Of a stretch of DNA of 64,000 nucleotides, positions 38,157 to 46,703 are shown piece by piece. The stretch lies in assembly GCF_004682055.1 (NCBI RefSeq), contig NZ_QUZU01000031.1, positions 1 through 64,000 on the forward strand, in the 5' to 3' direction. Positions within the stretch are counted from its first letter, which is position 1. Each line of letters opens with the position of its first letter. This stretch comes from Pseudomonas kairouanensis. Lineage in GTDB: Bacteria; Pseudomonadota; Gammaproteobacteria; Pseudomonadales; Pseudomonadaceae. Made by a program: the position numbers and the translations under genes. The notes below the pieces were generated by a model. That model saw nothing but the letters and a program-made list of their open reading frames with translations. It had not been told where the DNA came from and searched no databases.

Positions 38157-41100
38157 ATGCGCAACCCCTTCGATTCCGTACCGCCGCTGCCCCGCATTTA
38201 CGCCCTGGACCCCCATGAGGCGGAACAAAGCTGGGACAGCGCCCCACAACTGCTGGCAGCCCTCAACGCTGCCCGCCTGGGCGCGTGGTGCTGGGAAATC
38301 GACACAGGAAAATTAAGCTGGTCACGAGGCACCCAGGCGCTGTTCGGCTTTGACCCCCGCCAACCCTTGCCCAAGGACCTGGACTACCTCGACCTGCTGG
38401 CCCCCGCCGACCGCGCCCGGGTGGTGCGTGCGTTTCATGCAGTGCTGGCCGGGGAGCCGTTCGAGCAGGCTATGCGCCACCGCATCCAGTGGCCCGATGG
38501 CACCCACCACTGGCTGGAAATCAACGGCAGCCTGGCGCCGGACAAATCCGGCCGACGCCGCATGATCGGCGTGATCCGTGAGATCACCCACCAGCGCGAG
38601 CGCGAAAACGCCCTGGGCCACTCTGAAAAGCGCTTCGCCACGCTGTTCCACCTGTGCCCGAACATGGTGCTGCTGACCCGCCAGGCCGACGGATTGATCA
38701 GCGAAGCCAACCAGTATTTCGAGATCCACTTCGGCTGGCCCGTGGCCGATGCCATTGGCCGCACTACCCTGGACCTGGGCCTGTGGCGCCACCCGGAGCA
38801 GCGCGCGCAACTGGTCAAGGCCACCCAGCGCAAGGGCGAGCCGATCACCATGGAGGTGCAGTTTTGCGCCAGCAACGGCCAAATCCACGACGGCACCCTC
38901 AGCGCTCAAAAGGTCGAGCTTGAGGGCGAGGCCTACCTGATCAGCACCTTCCTCGACACCACCGAGCGCAAGAACGCCGATCAAGCCCTCAAAGACAGCC
39001 AGGAGCGTCTTGACCTGGCCCTGGACTCCGCGCAACTGGGCACCTGGGACTGGCACATCCCCACCGGCATGCTCTATGGCTCGGCCCGCGCCGCTCAACT
39101 GCATGGTTTGCCGGCCGAACCCTTCCATGAATCCTTCGATGCCTTCTTCGAGGGCATGCCCAATGAAGAACGCGACAACATGCGCAACGCCTATCGCACC
39201 CTGCGCGAAGGCCCGGCGGGCAACTATCAGCTGACCTACCGCGTGCAAATGGAAGACGGCAGTTCGCGCTACCTGGAAAGCCGCGCGCGCCTGTACCGCG
39301 ACGAGCAAGGCGCGCCCCTGCGCATGGCCGGCACACTGCTGGATATCACCGACCAAGTGGAACGCGAGCAACGCCTCACCGCGTCGGAGGAGAAGTTCGC
39401 CAGCCTGTTCCAGGCCAGCCCCGACCCCATTTGCGTCACCTGCCTGGACAGCGGCGCGTTTATCGAGATCAACCCGGCCTTCACCCAGACCTTTGGCTGG
39501 ACCGCCGCCGAAGTGATCGATAAAAGCGCCGAGCAGATCGGCCTGTGGGACGAGTCGAGCAAGCGCCTGCAGCGCATCGAGCGAGTGATCCGCGAGCAAG
39601 CCCTGAGCAATGTGGCCATCGTGGTCCATCACAAAGACGGCCAAGCCCTGACCTGCGTGATTTCCAGCCGCCTGATCAAGGTGGGTGAGCAACCTTGCAT
39701 CGTCACCACGCTGCGGGACATCACCCAGCAGCAACGCTCGGAAGCCGCGCTGAAAGCCAGCGAAGAGAAGTTCGCCAAGGCTTTCCATTCCAGCCCCGAC
39801 GCCATTTCCATCACCGAGCGCGATACCGGCCGCTACGTGGAAGTCAACGACGGCTTCTGCCGCCTCACCGGCTACCGCGCCGAAGAAGCCATTGGCCTGA
39901 CGCTGTACCAGATCGGCATCTGGGCCGATGAAAACCAGCGCGCCGCGCTATTGGCAGAGTTGCAGATCAAGGGCCGCATTCACCACCTGGAAATGCTCTG
40001 GCACAACAAGCGCGGCGAAGTGCTGGCGGTGGAAGTCTCGGTAGAGCCAATCACGCTGAACGAAACCCCCTGCCTGTTATTGACGGCGAGGGACGTGAGC
40101 CTGCTGAAAAACGCCCAGGCCCAGATCCGCCACCTCGCCTACCACGACCCACTGACCAACCTGCCCAACCGGGCGCTGCTGATGGACCGCCTGAGCCAGC
40201 AGATCGCCCTGCTCAAGCGCCATAATCTGCGGGGCGCGCTGCTGTTCCTGGACCTTGACCACTTCAAGCACATCAACGATTCCCTCGGCCATCCGGTGGG
40301 CGACACCGTGCTAAAAATCGTCACCGCCCGCCTGGAAGCCAGCGTGCGCATGGAAGACACCGTGGCGCGCCTGGGCGGCGACGAATTCGTGGTGCTGCTC
40401 AGCGGGCTGGATGGCTCGCGTATCGAAGTCAGCGCCCAGGTACAGGAACTGGCTGACACCCTGCGTGAATTGCTCTCGGAGCCGATGTTCCTGGACGGCC
40501 ACCGCTTGCAGGTCACCCCCAGCATCGGGGTGGCGCTGATCCCCGATCACGGCTCCACGCCGGCCGACCTGCTCAAGCGTGCCGATATCGCCCTGTACCG
40601 CGCCAAGGACTCAGGACGCAATACCACGCAGATGTTCCACAACAGCATGCAAAAAACCGCCAGCGAACGGCTGCGCATGGAAACCGACTTGCGCCTGGCC
40701 CTGTCGCGGGGTGAGTTCAGCGTGCATTACCAGCCCCAGGTGGACGCGCGCGGCAACAAGATTGTCGGCGCCGAAGCCCTGGTGCGCTGGCAGCACCCAC
40801 AACTGGGCGCCCAGTCACCCACCGAATTTATCAAGGTGCTGGAGGACAGCGGCCTGATCCTGGAAGTGGGCACCTGGATCCTCGATGAAGCCTGCGCGGC
40901 CTTCGAGCAACTCATCGCCGATGGGCTGGTGGACCCGCTGAATTTCAGCCTGTGCGTGAATATCAGCCCCCGGCAGTTTCGCCAGAACGATTTTGTGGAG
41001 CGGGTCGAACGCAGCCTCAAGCAGCACTCGCTGCCCTACAGCCTGCTGAAACTGGAAATCACCGAAGGCATCGTGATTCAAAATCTGGATGACACCATCA

Positions 41101-41438
41101 GCAAAATGCGCCGCCTTAAAAAACTCGGCATCAGCTTTGCCATGGATGACTTTGGCACCGGCTACTCATCGCTCACCTACCTCAAACGCCTGCCGGTGGA
41201 CGCGCTGAAGATCGACCAATCCTTTGTGCGCGACGCCACCCACGACCCCAACGACGCCGAAATCATCCGCGCCATCGTGGCCATGGCCCGCAGCCTGAAC
41301 CTGGAAGTGATCGCCGAAGGCGTGGAAACCCCGGAACAACTGGCCTTCCTGCAGAAGCTGGGGTGCCATTTGTTCCAAGGGTATTTGCACAGTCGGCCAT
41401 TGCCGATAGAGGGGTTTAGAACGCTATTGGAGGATTAA
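38157..41438 (+). CDS. Multi-PAS diguanylate cyclase/phosphodiesterase
   Basis: A 1093-residue soluble c-di-GMP enzyme. I count five PAS/PAC repeats in about 25-650 (boundaries near REITHQRER, LDTTERKNA, LDITDQVER, LRDITQQQR and the DVSLLKNA linker), then GGDEF (intact GGDEF near 740) and EAL (EALVRW near 873, LEITEG, DDFGTGYSS, KIDQSF, AEGVET). Both active sites look complete, so it could make and degrade c-di-GMP; the EAL usually dominates in such fusions. No membrane segment is seen, so signals are cytosolic ligands or redox/light cofactors. ATG at 38157 follows AAGG. Confidence 0.92.
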   Translation: MRNPFDSVPPLPRIYALDPHEAEQSWDSAPQLLAALNAARLGAWCWEIDTGKLSWSRGTQALFGFDPRQPLPKDLDYLDLLAPADRARVVRAFHAVLAGEPFEQAMRHRIQWPDGTHHWLEINGSLAPDKSGRRRMIGVIREITHQRERENALGHSEKRFATLFHLCPNMVLLTRQADGLISEANQYFEIHFGWPVADAIGRTTLDLGLWRHPEQRAQLVKATQRKGEPITMEVQFCASNGQIHDGTLSAQKVELEGEAYLISTFLDTTERKNADQALKDSQERLDLALDSAQLGTWDWHIPTGMLYGSARAAQLHGLPAEPFHESFDAFFEGMPNEERDNMRNAYRTLREGPAGNYQLTYRVQMEDGSSRYLESRARLYRDEQGAPLRMAGTLLDITDQVEREQRLTASEEKFASLFQASPDPICVTCLDSGAFIEINPAFTQTFGWTAAEVIDKSAEQIGLWDESSKRLQRIERVIREQALSNVAIVVHHKDGQALTCVISSRLIKVGEQPCIVTTLRDITQQQRSEAALKASEEKFAKAFHSSPDAISITERDTGRYVEVNDGFCRLTGYRAEEAIGLTLYQIGIWADENQRAALLAELQIKGRIHHLEMLWHNKRGEVLAVEVSVEPITLNETPCLLLTARDVSLLKNAQAQIRHLAYHDPLTNLPNRALLMDRLSQQIALLKRHNLRGALLFLDLDHFKHINDSLGHPVGDTVLKIVTARLEASVRMEDTVARLGGDEFVVLLSGLDGSRIEVSAQVQELADTLRELLSEPMFLDGHRLQVTPSIGVALIPDHGSTPADLLKRADIALYRAKDSGRNTTQMFHNSMQKTASERLRMETDLRLALSRGEFSVHYQPQVDARGNKIVGAEALVRWQHPQLGAQSPTEFIKVLEDSGLILEVGTWILDEACAAFEQLIADGLVDPLNFSLCVNISPRQFRQNDFVERVERSLKQHSLPYSLLKLEITEGIVIQNLDDTISKMRRLKKLGISFAMDDFGTGYSSLTYLKRLPVDALKIDQSFVRDATHDPNDAEIIRAIVAMARSLNLEVIAEGVETPEQLAFLQKLGCHLFQGYLHSRPLPIEGFRTLLED

Positions 41439-41752
41439 AACCAGCGCATCCAGGAAGGCAATTGTTTCAGCCCTGCCAACATATCGCCGAGCTTGCCGGC
41501 GAAGTTTTTGAAGGCATCGATAGCCCACTCAACCACATCTTCAATTCGCTCCAGAACTCCGCCTGTCTTGGGCGGCTCGACCGGAGGCTTGGGTTTTGGC
41601 GGGAGTACCGGCGGCAGCCACGGGAAATGCGCCGGGCTCCCCACACCTTTATCCGCCGCTTCGCTGGCAGGACAGCAATTGCCAGCCACGGGTGGGTTGT
41701 TGACGATATCGCTTGTCGGAAAAAGAGCAGCCGAGCGCGTAGAACCTATCAT
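41435..41752 (-). CDS. Small Pro-rich protein, candidate second gene of a HrpL-controlled unit
   Basis: A 105-residue protein without recognisable family. The first 14 residues lack acidic residues and are Ser/Ala/Thr-rich; a Pro-rich middle (about 44-63, PWLPPVLPPKPKPPVEPPK) leads to amphipathic helices ending WMRWF. AGGA lies 8 bases before ATG at 41752. It is 64 bases after the calpain-like gene in the same direction with no promoter visible between, so the two may be co-transcribed. Its end overlaps the converging EAL gene by 4 bases. Codon use is more A/T-rich than in neighbours. It could be an effector or accessory protein; function unknown. Confidence 0.6.
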   Translation of the reverse strand: MIGSTRSAALFPTSDIVNNPPVAGNCCPASEAADKGVGSPAHFPWLPPVLPPKPKPPVEPPKTGGVLERIEDVVEWAIDAFKNFAGKLGDMLAGLKQLPSWMRWF

Positions 41753-41816
41753 GGTGCAATTCCTATTTAATTAATTATTGAACAACACGTAACTTAATCA
41801 CTTATCAGGGACCCAC

Positions 41817-42704
41817 TTAGACCAACCCGGTAATCGTCTCGGGCTGATAGGGCGCGTTTCCTCGCTTGCCCCAAAGTTCTTCGACCCCTTCAATAACCGC
41901 CACCGAGTGCCCTCGCCGCTCGACTGTACCGATCATGCCATTCAACAAGTCTGACAACGGCACGGTTTTAATATGATTCTTCAAGCCCAATCGCAATAAA
42001 CCTTCACGAGAGTATTCCCCATCGTTCAACGTTTTTATAGCCTGATCAAAACTGCGCGCTGCGCTGCCATCGTTATTTTCCATTTGTGCTCTCTTGGCGC
42101 TGACGGCAAATAAGAAATGAGCATCCTTGAGCATGGCCTGGTCGTAACCTTGAAACTGCGACCCCTTGGTTCCCATTTGCAACTCAGACTCACTGAGTTG
42201 AAACCTGAAGCCATCCCTCATCACCACCTCATAACCCCCGCGTACAGGCTTTACTTCGGTGAATATGTCCGTGGGTTTCTGGCCAAACCGCATCATGGCA
42301 GCCTTGATGGCCGAGACAGTCACGCAATTACCGTCCGGGCCCTGCCTGAAACCACCCCAGATGTCCTTGGGCTTTTGACCCGGAATCACCGACGGCACAT
42401 CAGGCACTACGACCCTGGGGCTTGGAGGACCCACCGGAGTAATCGGCGATGGCGCAGGAAAATACCAACTTTTTAACAACGCTACTGCCATATCGATCAT
42501 CTTGAACAGCGTTTGGGCCAACACGGCACTATCGTTTGCCGCTGGGGGCAAACTGTTGCCGCTGGTGTTTTTTATTACCGACCCTACATCGTGGACTGAC
42601 GCAGCGCTTAATTTCAGTGCGGGTACAAACTTAGCGACATCAACGCCACTACGATCATTAAACATTTCAATATTATTGTGACGCGAAACACAGACAACCT
42701 GCAT
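41817..42704 (-). CDS. Candidate type III effector with calpain-like cysteine-protease motif
   Basis: A 295-residue protein. The sequence FRQGPDGNCVTVSAIKAAM (119-137) fits the calpain/papain-type active-site pattern QGxxG(D/N)CxxxxA, with Cys127 as nucleophile; His266 in RRGHSVAVIEG is the likely base. A Pro-rich hinge (about 83-112) separates this domain from the N-terminal region. The N-terminus has Val at 3 and 4 and no acidic residue in the first 12, as in Pseudomonas type III secreted proteins. TAAGGAG precedes ATG at 42704, and an hrp box lies 100 bases upstream. I infer an injected protease-like protein; target and activity are unknown, and I do not recognise an established Hop family. 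Confidence 0.7.
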   Translation of the reverse strand: MQVVCVSRHNNIEMFNDRSGVDVAKFVPALKLSAASVHDVGSVIKNTSGNSLPPAANDSAVLAQTLFKMIDMAVALLKSWYFPAPSPITPVGPPSPRVVVPDVPSVIPGQKPKDIWGGFRQGPDGNCVTVSAIKAAMMRFGQKPTDIFTEVKPVRGGYEVVMRDGFRFQLSESELQMGTKGSQFQGYDQAMLKDAHFLFAVSAKRAQMENNDGSAARSFDQAIKTLNDGEYSREGLLRLGLKNHIKTVPLSDLLNGMIGTVERRGHSVAVIEGVEELWGKRGNAPYQPETITGLV

Positions 42705-42803
42705 GAATCACTCCTTAACTGATAATTGATAGAGATGACACCCAACGCAAACACCTCACAGAGCAACCGCCCCTATAAGTTTGATTATGTTCAGTGCACT
42801 TAG

Positions 42804-42831
42804 TCAGTGGTGAGTCACATCAGCAGGTTCC
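42804..42831 (-). promoter_or_regulatory. hrp box (HrpL-dependent promoter)
   Basis: Minus strand GGAACC (42831-42826), 15 bases, then CCACTGA (42810-42804). This fits GGAACC-N15/16-CCACNNA, the promoter recognised by the ECF sigma factor HrpL. Transcription would start near 42797, about 90 bases before the calpain-like gene. Confidence 0.72.
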
Positions 42832-42944
42832 AATTGCACAAGTAACCGCAAGCTGCCAACCGTGAAATATCGAGAGGATTCATCCGAGGCTATGTGCGTT
42901 TTATCCGAGTCAAACCTGATAACGCCTGCCACAATCGCCAGGCA

Positions 42945-42969
42945 CAAAAAAGGGCGCCATGGGCGCCCT
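42945..42969 (-). terminator. Terminator after dusC
   Basis: AGGGCGCC-(ATG)-GGCGCCCT stem (42951-42969) followed on the minus strand by TTTTTT, 18 bases after the dusC stop. It isolates dusC from the hrp-box unit. Confidence 0.85.
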
Positions 42970-42986
42970 GTTGCGATCAGAAACAA

Positions 42987-43946
42987 TCAGGCTGCAATCG
43001 GATGGGGCATCCCCAACAACCGGCTGACCTGCTGCAAGTCAGTCTCCCGGCGCAGCGCGGTAAACAACTCCACCGCCTCCGGATAGTTGCGGGTCAGCAT
43101 CGCCAGCCACTGCTTCAAGCGACCCGGCGCCTGTTTTTCAGTCAGTTGAGCGACCGATTGGGTCCAAAAGTCCTGGAGCATGGGCTGCATCTGCGCCCAG
43201 GTCATTTCCACCACCTCGTCGCCCGCCCGTGCGGCTGCGATCTGGCGTGCCAGGTCAGGTCGCGCCACCAAGCCACGACCGAGCATGATGTCTTCGGCGC
43301 CACTGACTTCACGGCAGCGCTTCCAGTCTTCAACACTCCAGATATCACCATTGGCAAATACCGGCACCTTGACCACATCCTGAACGCGCGGAATCCACTC
43401 CCAATGCGCTGGCGGCTTGTAGCCATCGGTCTTGGTGCGTGCATGCACCACGATATGCGCCGCGCCCCCTTCGGCCAACGCCGTGGCGCACACCAGCGCG
43501 CCGTCCGGGCTGTCGAAGCCCAGGCGCATCTTGGCGGTCACCGGGATATGGGCCGGCACAGCGCGACGCACGTGCTCGACGATCTGGTTGAGCAACTCCG
43601 GCTCCTTGAGCAGTACGGCCCCACCGCGCGACTTGTTGACGGTCTTGGCCGGGCAGCCGAAGTTGAGGTCGATCACCTGCGAGCCCAATTCACAGGCCAG
43701 CGCAGCATTTTCCGCCAGGCACACCGGGTCGGAGCCGAGCAATTGCACGCGCAACGGCACGCCCGCAGCGGTGTGGGCGCCGTGCAGCAGCTCAGGGGCA
43801 AGCTTGTGAAAGTAGGCCGGGGTCAGCAGGCGGTCGTTGACGCGGATAAATTCGGTCACGCACCAGTCAATTCCGCCCACGCGGGTCAACACGTCCCGCA
43901 GGATGTTGTCGACCAACCCCTCCATGGGCGCCAAAGCAATTTGCAT
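42987..43946 (-). CDS. dusC: tRNA-dihydrouridine(16) synthase
   Basis: A 319-residue FMN enzyme reducing U16 in t[13 protein letters not shown] begins the barrel, [15 protein letters not shown] carries the active Cys, and HARTKTDGY and GDIWS are FMN-binding stretches. The NKSRGG form and C-terminal recognition domain point to DusC rather than DusA or DusB. ATG at 43946 is the conserved start ([10 protein letters not shown]). Confidence 0.93.
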   Translation of the reverse strand: MQIALAPMEGLVDNILRDVLTRVGGIDWCVTEFIRVNDRLLTPAYFHKLAPELLHGAHTAAGVPLRVQLLGSDPVCLAENAALACELGSQVIDLNFGCPAKTVNKSRGGAVLLKEPELLNQIVEHVRRAVPAHIPVTAKMRLGFDSPDGALVCATALAEGGAAHIVVHARTKTDGYKPPAHWEWIPRVQDVVKVPVFANGDIWSVEDWKRCREVSGAEDIMLGRGLVARPDLARQIAAARAGDEVVEMTWAQMQPMLQDFWTQSVAQLTEKQAPGRLKQWLAMLTRNYPEAVELFTALRRETDLQQVSRLLGMPHPIAA

Positions 43947-44001
43947 GGAAAACACTCAACAAAAATCGTGGCGCAGTTTACTGGGTTTCCTACGGCAACC
44001 G

Positions 44002-44436
44002 TTAACCCCCTGTCAGGGCGGGGCCGTAACCGTCGAGAAACTCCACGGGCATGCGCTTGGGCTTGCCGCTGGACAGTTCGATGCACACAAAGGTGGTTTG
44101 CGCCCGCAGCAGGGTCGCGCCGTCGCGAGGTCGGAACAGCTGGAAACGCCGGGTCATCTTCAGCCGCTGGTCCCAATCGACAATCCAGGTGGCCAGTTGC
44201 AGCTCGTCGCCCTCGTAACCGGCGGCCAGGTAATCGATCTCGTGGCGCACCACGGCCATGGCGCGGTCCAGGCGACGGTACTCGGTAAGGTCCAGCCCCA
44301 GGCGCTGGGAGTGGCGCCAGGCGCAGCGTTCGAGCCAGGACACGTACACCGCGTTATTGGCGTGCCCCAGGCCGTCGATATCCTCGGCGGCGACCTGCAG
44401 GTCGATGATAAACGGCGTTGCCAAATCCCAGCCCAT
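44002..44436 (-). CDS. Hotdog-fold acyl-CoA thioesterase (4HBT family)
   Basis: A 144-residue 4-hydroxybenzoyl-CoA-type thioesterase. The catalytic helix start DIDGLGHANNAVYVSWLE (about 19-36) contains the Asp/Asn-His region and is followed by the long central helix. It probably hydrolyses a CoA thioester, as YbgC-like enzymes do; substrate unknown. Single gene between dusC and a hydrolase on the same strand. Confidence 0.85.
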   Translation of the reverse strand: MGWDLATPFIIDLQVAAEDIDGLGHANNAVYVSWLERCAWRHSQRLGLDLTEYRRLDRAMAVVRHEIDYLAAGYEGDELQLATWIVDWDQRLKMTRRFQLFRPRDGATLLRAQTTFVCIELSSGKPKRMPVEFLDGYGPALTGG

Positions 44437-44474
44437 GCCTTGCTCCAGTCGATTGATGTCGGCCGGGCAGTGTA

Positions 44475-45311
44475 TCAGGCGGTTTGCCGCGCCTGTAGAC
44501 GCTGACCTGCCAGCAACGCCAGCACGCCGTCGATTACCCGTGGGTCGGCCAACACCTTCTGATGGCCGCCCTGTTCCAGGCGCAGCAGGCGGCTGTCGAA
44601 CCAGGCGTCATGAATTGCCTGGGAGGCCTTGACCGGAACGAAGGTGTCGTCTTCGGCATGCACGATCAGGCCGGGCATATTCATCTGGTAGTGAGCCACG
44701 TCCAAGTGCTTGAGCGGCATGCCCATCGCCCACTCGACTTCCTGGATAAACGCCGAACGAGCGCGTGACGGCAGGCCGACCATCTTGGTAAAGCCGCGCA
44801 GTACGTCGAGAAAGCGCGATGGCGCCGCGATACTCACCAAGGCTTCGGTGCGCAACCCCAACTGCACCGCCAGCATCGCACTGGCGCCGCCCATGGAATG
44901 ACCGATCACAGCATGCAGCGGCGGCAACTCGGCCGCCGCCTCCAGCATGGCGCGGGCGAATAGCAATACGTGGGCTTCGCGCCCCGGCGAGCGACCGTGG
45001 GCTGGGCCATCCAAGGCGATGACGGAATAGCCATTGTCGACCAGCGCCGTGATCAGGCTGGCAAATTGAGTGGGCCGGCCTTCCCAGCCATGCATCAGCA
45101 GCACGGCCGGCCCCTGCCCCCAGCGCAGGGCCGACAAGCCGAAGCGAAGGGTAAGACGCTCCGATTGTGCCAGCAATGGCAGCTCCCAGTCCCGTGGCGG
45201 CAGGTCACGCGGGGTCATGAAGGCACGGCGCATTTTGCTGGCCACCGCGTGCGGTGCCAGGTGCCCCAGGGTGCCGTTGAAACGACGAATCCAGGTTAAC
45301 GTGCCCATCAT
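44475..45311 (-). CDS. Alpha/beta-hydrolase
   Basis: A 278-residue cytosolic hydrolase. LMHGWEGRPTQF forms the oxyanion region, GHSMGGASA carries the Ser nucleophile (near 140), and QGGHQKVL supplies His near the C-terminus. It starts 12 bases after the TetR stop and is likely co-transcribed and controlled by it. Substrate unknown; an ester or lactone is probable. Confidence 0.83.
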   Translation of the reverse strand: MMGTLTWIRRFNGTLGHLAPHAVASKMRRAFMTPRDLPPRDWELPLLAQSERLTLRFGLSALRWGQGPAVLLMHGWEGRPTQFASLITALVDNGYSVIALDGPAHGRSPGREAHVLLFARAMLEAAAELPPLHAVIGHSMGGASAMLAVQLGLRTEALVSIAAPSRFLDVLRGFTKMVGLPSRARSAFIQEVEWAMGMPLKHLDVAHYQMNMPGLIVHAEDDTFVPVKASQAIHDAWFDSRLLRLEQGGHQKVLADPRVIDGVLALLAGQRLQARQTA

Positions 45312-45323
45312 GCAAGCCCTCTT

Positions 45324-45863
45324 CTAGCGCACGGCCGACTTGGCGGCGCGCAGCACACGGTCAGACAATTCCCCAGGGCCAAGGGCGCGGGCCAGGGCCA
45401 GGCCACCGATCATCAACGCCATGTCGGCGAGGGCTTTGTCAGTGTCCTCGGGGGTAGCGGCGAGTTGCGCAGCCATCAGCTCGCAATGCTCGTTCAAGGC
45501 CTGACGGAACTCATCCGGCAGGCGGGCCATTTCGCCCACAGTGGCCGGGATCGGACAGGCCTGGGCAGTGGAGTCGCGGTGCTTGCGCGACAGATAGAAC
45601 GCTGCCACCAGGCTTCTGCGCTCCTCACCGGTCAACTGGGCGTCCATGTCGTCAATCGACGCGCGACGCTTGGCCAACAACTGCGTGAAGGCTTCCAGCA
45701 TCAACGCATCCTTGCTCTCAAAGTGCGCGTAGAAACCACCGACGGTCAGCCCCGCCGCGCCCATGACTTCGCCCACACTCGGCTCCGCCGGGCCGCGCTG
45801 GATCAGCGCAGCGCTGGCGGCCTGCAGAATACGTTCGCGGGTCTGTGCTTTTTTATCGCTCAT
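45324..45863 (-). CDS. TetR-family repressor
   Basis: A 179-residue repressor. The helix-turn-helix (about 10-55) reads VGEVMGAAGLTVGGFYAHFESKDAL, very like NemR/AcrR-type regulators; the C-terminal domain binds an unknown ligand. Cys near 102 (AQACPIP) is in the position where some members sense electrophiles. ATG at 45863 follows GGAGGC. A large palindrome 26 bases upstream is the likely operator, and the downstream hydrolase the likely target. Confidence 0.87.
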   Translation of the reverse strand: MSDKKAQTRERILQAASAALIQRGPAEPSVGEVMGAAGLTVGGFYAHFESKDALMLEAFTQLLAKRRASIDDMDAQLTGEERRSLVAAFYLSRKHRDSTAQACPIPATVGEMARLPDEFRQALNEHCELMAAQLAATPEDTDKALADMALMIGGLALARALGPGELSDRVLRAAKSAVR

Positions 45864-45888
45864 CAAAGCCTCCGTTTCTCATGGGGCC

Positions 45889-45911
45889 AATATTATTACC
45901 ATAATAATATT
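45889..45911. promoter_or_regulatory. TetR operator palindrome
   Basis: AATATTATTA-CCA-TAATAATATT: perfect 10-bp arms around 3 bases, AT-rich against a GC-rich background, immediately before the TetR start. It probably overlaps the promoter and gives autorepression. Confidence 0.7.
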
Positions 45912-45984
45912 TGGCAAGCGACAGGCATGACCATTGGTCAGAAGGGAAAAAGGAATGGGGATGAGGATTGGCCAAACGCCAGAC

Positions 45985-46019
45985 AAACAAAAGGGCCATT
46001 CAATAATTGAATGACCCTT
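45985..46019 (-). terminator. Terminator of the tRNA-Ala/Glu operon
   Basis: Minus-strand hairpin AAGGGTCATTC...GAATGGCCCTT followed by TTGTTTG. It lies 26 bases after the last tRNA-Glu. Confidence 0.75.
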
Positions 46020-46044
46020 AAAAATCCCGCAGAGCGGGTAATCG

Positions 46045-46120
46045 TGGCGTCCCCTAGGGGACTCGAACCCCTGTTACCGCCGTGAAAGGGCGGTGTCCTA
46101 GGCCACTAGACGAAGGGGAC
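46045..46120 (-). tRNA. tRNA-Glu(TTC), copy 2
   Basis: A 76-nt cloverleaf with CCA encoded; anticodon stem CCGCC/GGCGG around CTTTCAC, anticodon TTC. Acceptor GTCCCCT/AGGGGAC fully paired. Last gene of the operon Ala-Glu-Ala-Glu. Confidence 0.97.
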
Positions 46121-46199
46121 ACAAACCTTCTATACAACTGATCAGTGCTGAGAACTGATCGATTCAAGGACGGTGTGGCCAGACCTTGAACCTGTAAAT

Positions 46200-46275
<76 letters not shown>

Positions 46276-46325
46276 GGATTTTTCGTCTCGCGACGCAGCA
46301 GACCTTTCGAACTGCTTGTTGAAAC

Positions 46326-46401
46326 TGGCGTCCCCTAGGGGACTCGAACCCCTGTTACCGCCGTGAAAGGGCGGTGTCCTAGGCCACTAGACGAAGGGGA
46401 C
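46326..46401 (-). tRNA. tRNA-Glu(TTC), copy 1
   Basis: Identical in sequence to the tRNA at 46045-46120, 281 bases away; anticodon TTC, CCA encoded. Confidence 0.97.
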
Positions 46402-46480
46402 AAAACCTTCTGTACAACCTGATCAGCGCTGAGAACTGATCGATTCAAGGACGGTGTGGCCAGGCCTTGAACCTGTAAAT

Positions 46481-46556
<76 letters not shown>

Positions 46557-46657
46557 TCATCGGTGAGGACGGGGCGAATCTTAATAGCGGTTTGGAAGTG
46601 TGTCAAATTTATTTTCAACATTTTCCAAAATTTTTTGCCGGGATAACAATCACTTAC

Positions 46658-46689
46658 CGGCGAAACCCCGCAAAGCCTGGGTTTCGCCG
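46658..46689 (-). terminator. Hairpin after gltX
   Basis: Perfect 11-bp stem CGGCGAAACCC/GGGTTTCGCCG with a 10-base loop, 14 bases after the gltX stop. No U-run follows, so termination may be weak and the tRNAs may be partly read from gltX. Confidence 0.6.
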
Positions 46690-46703
46690 TTACATCAGCC
46701 AGC

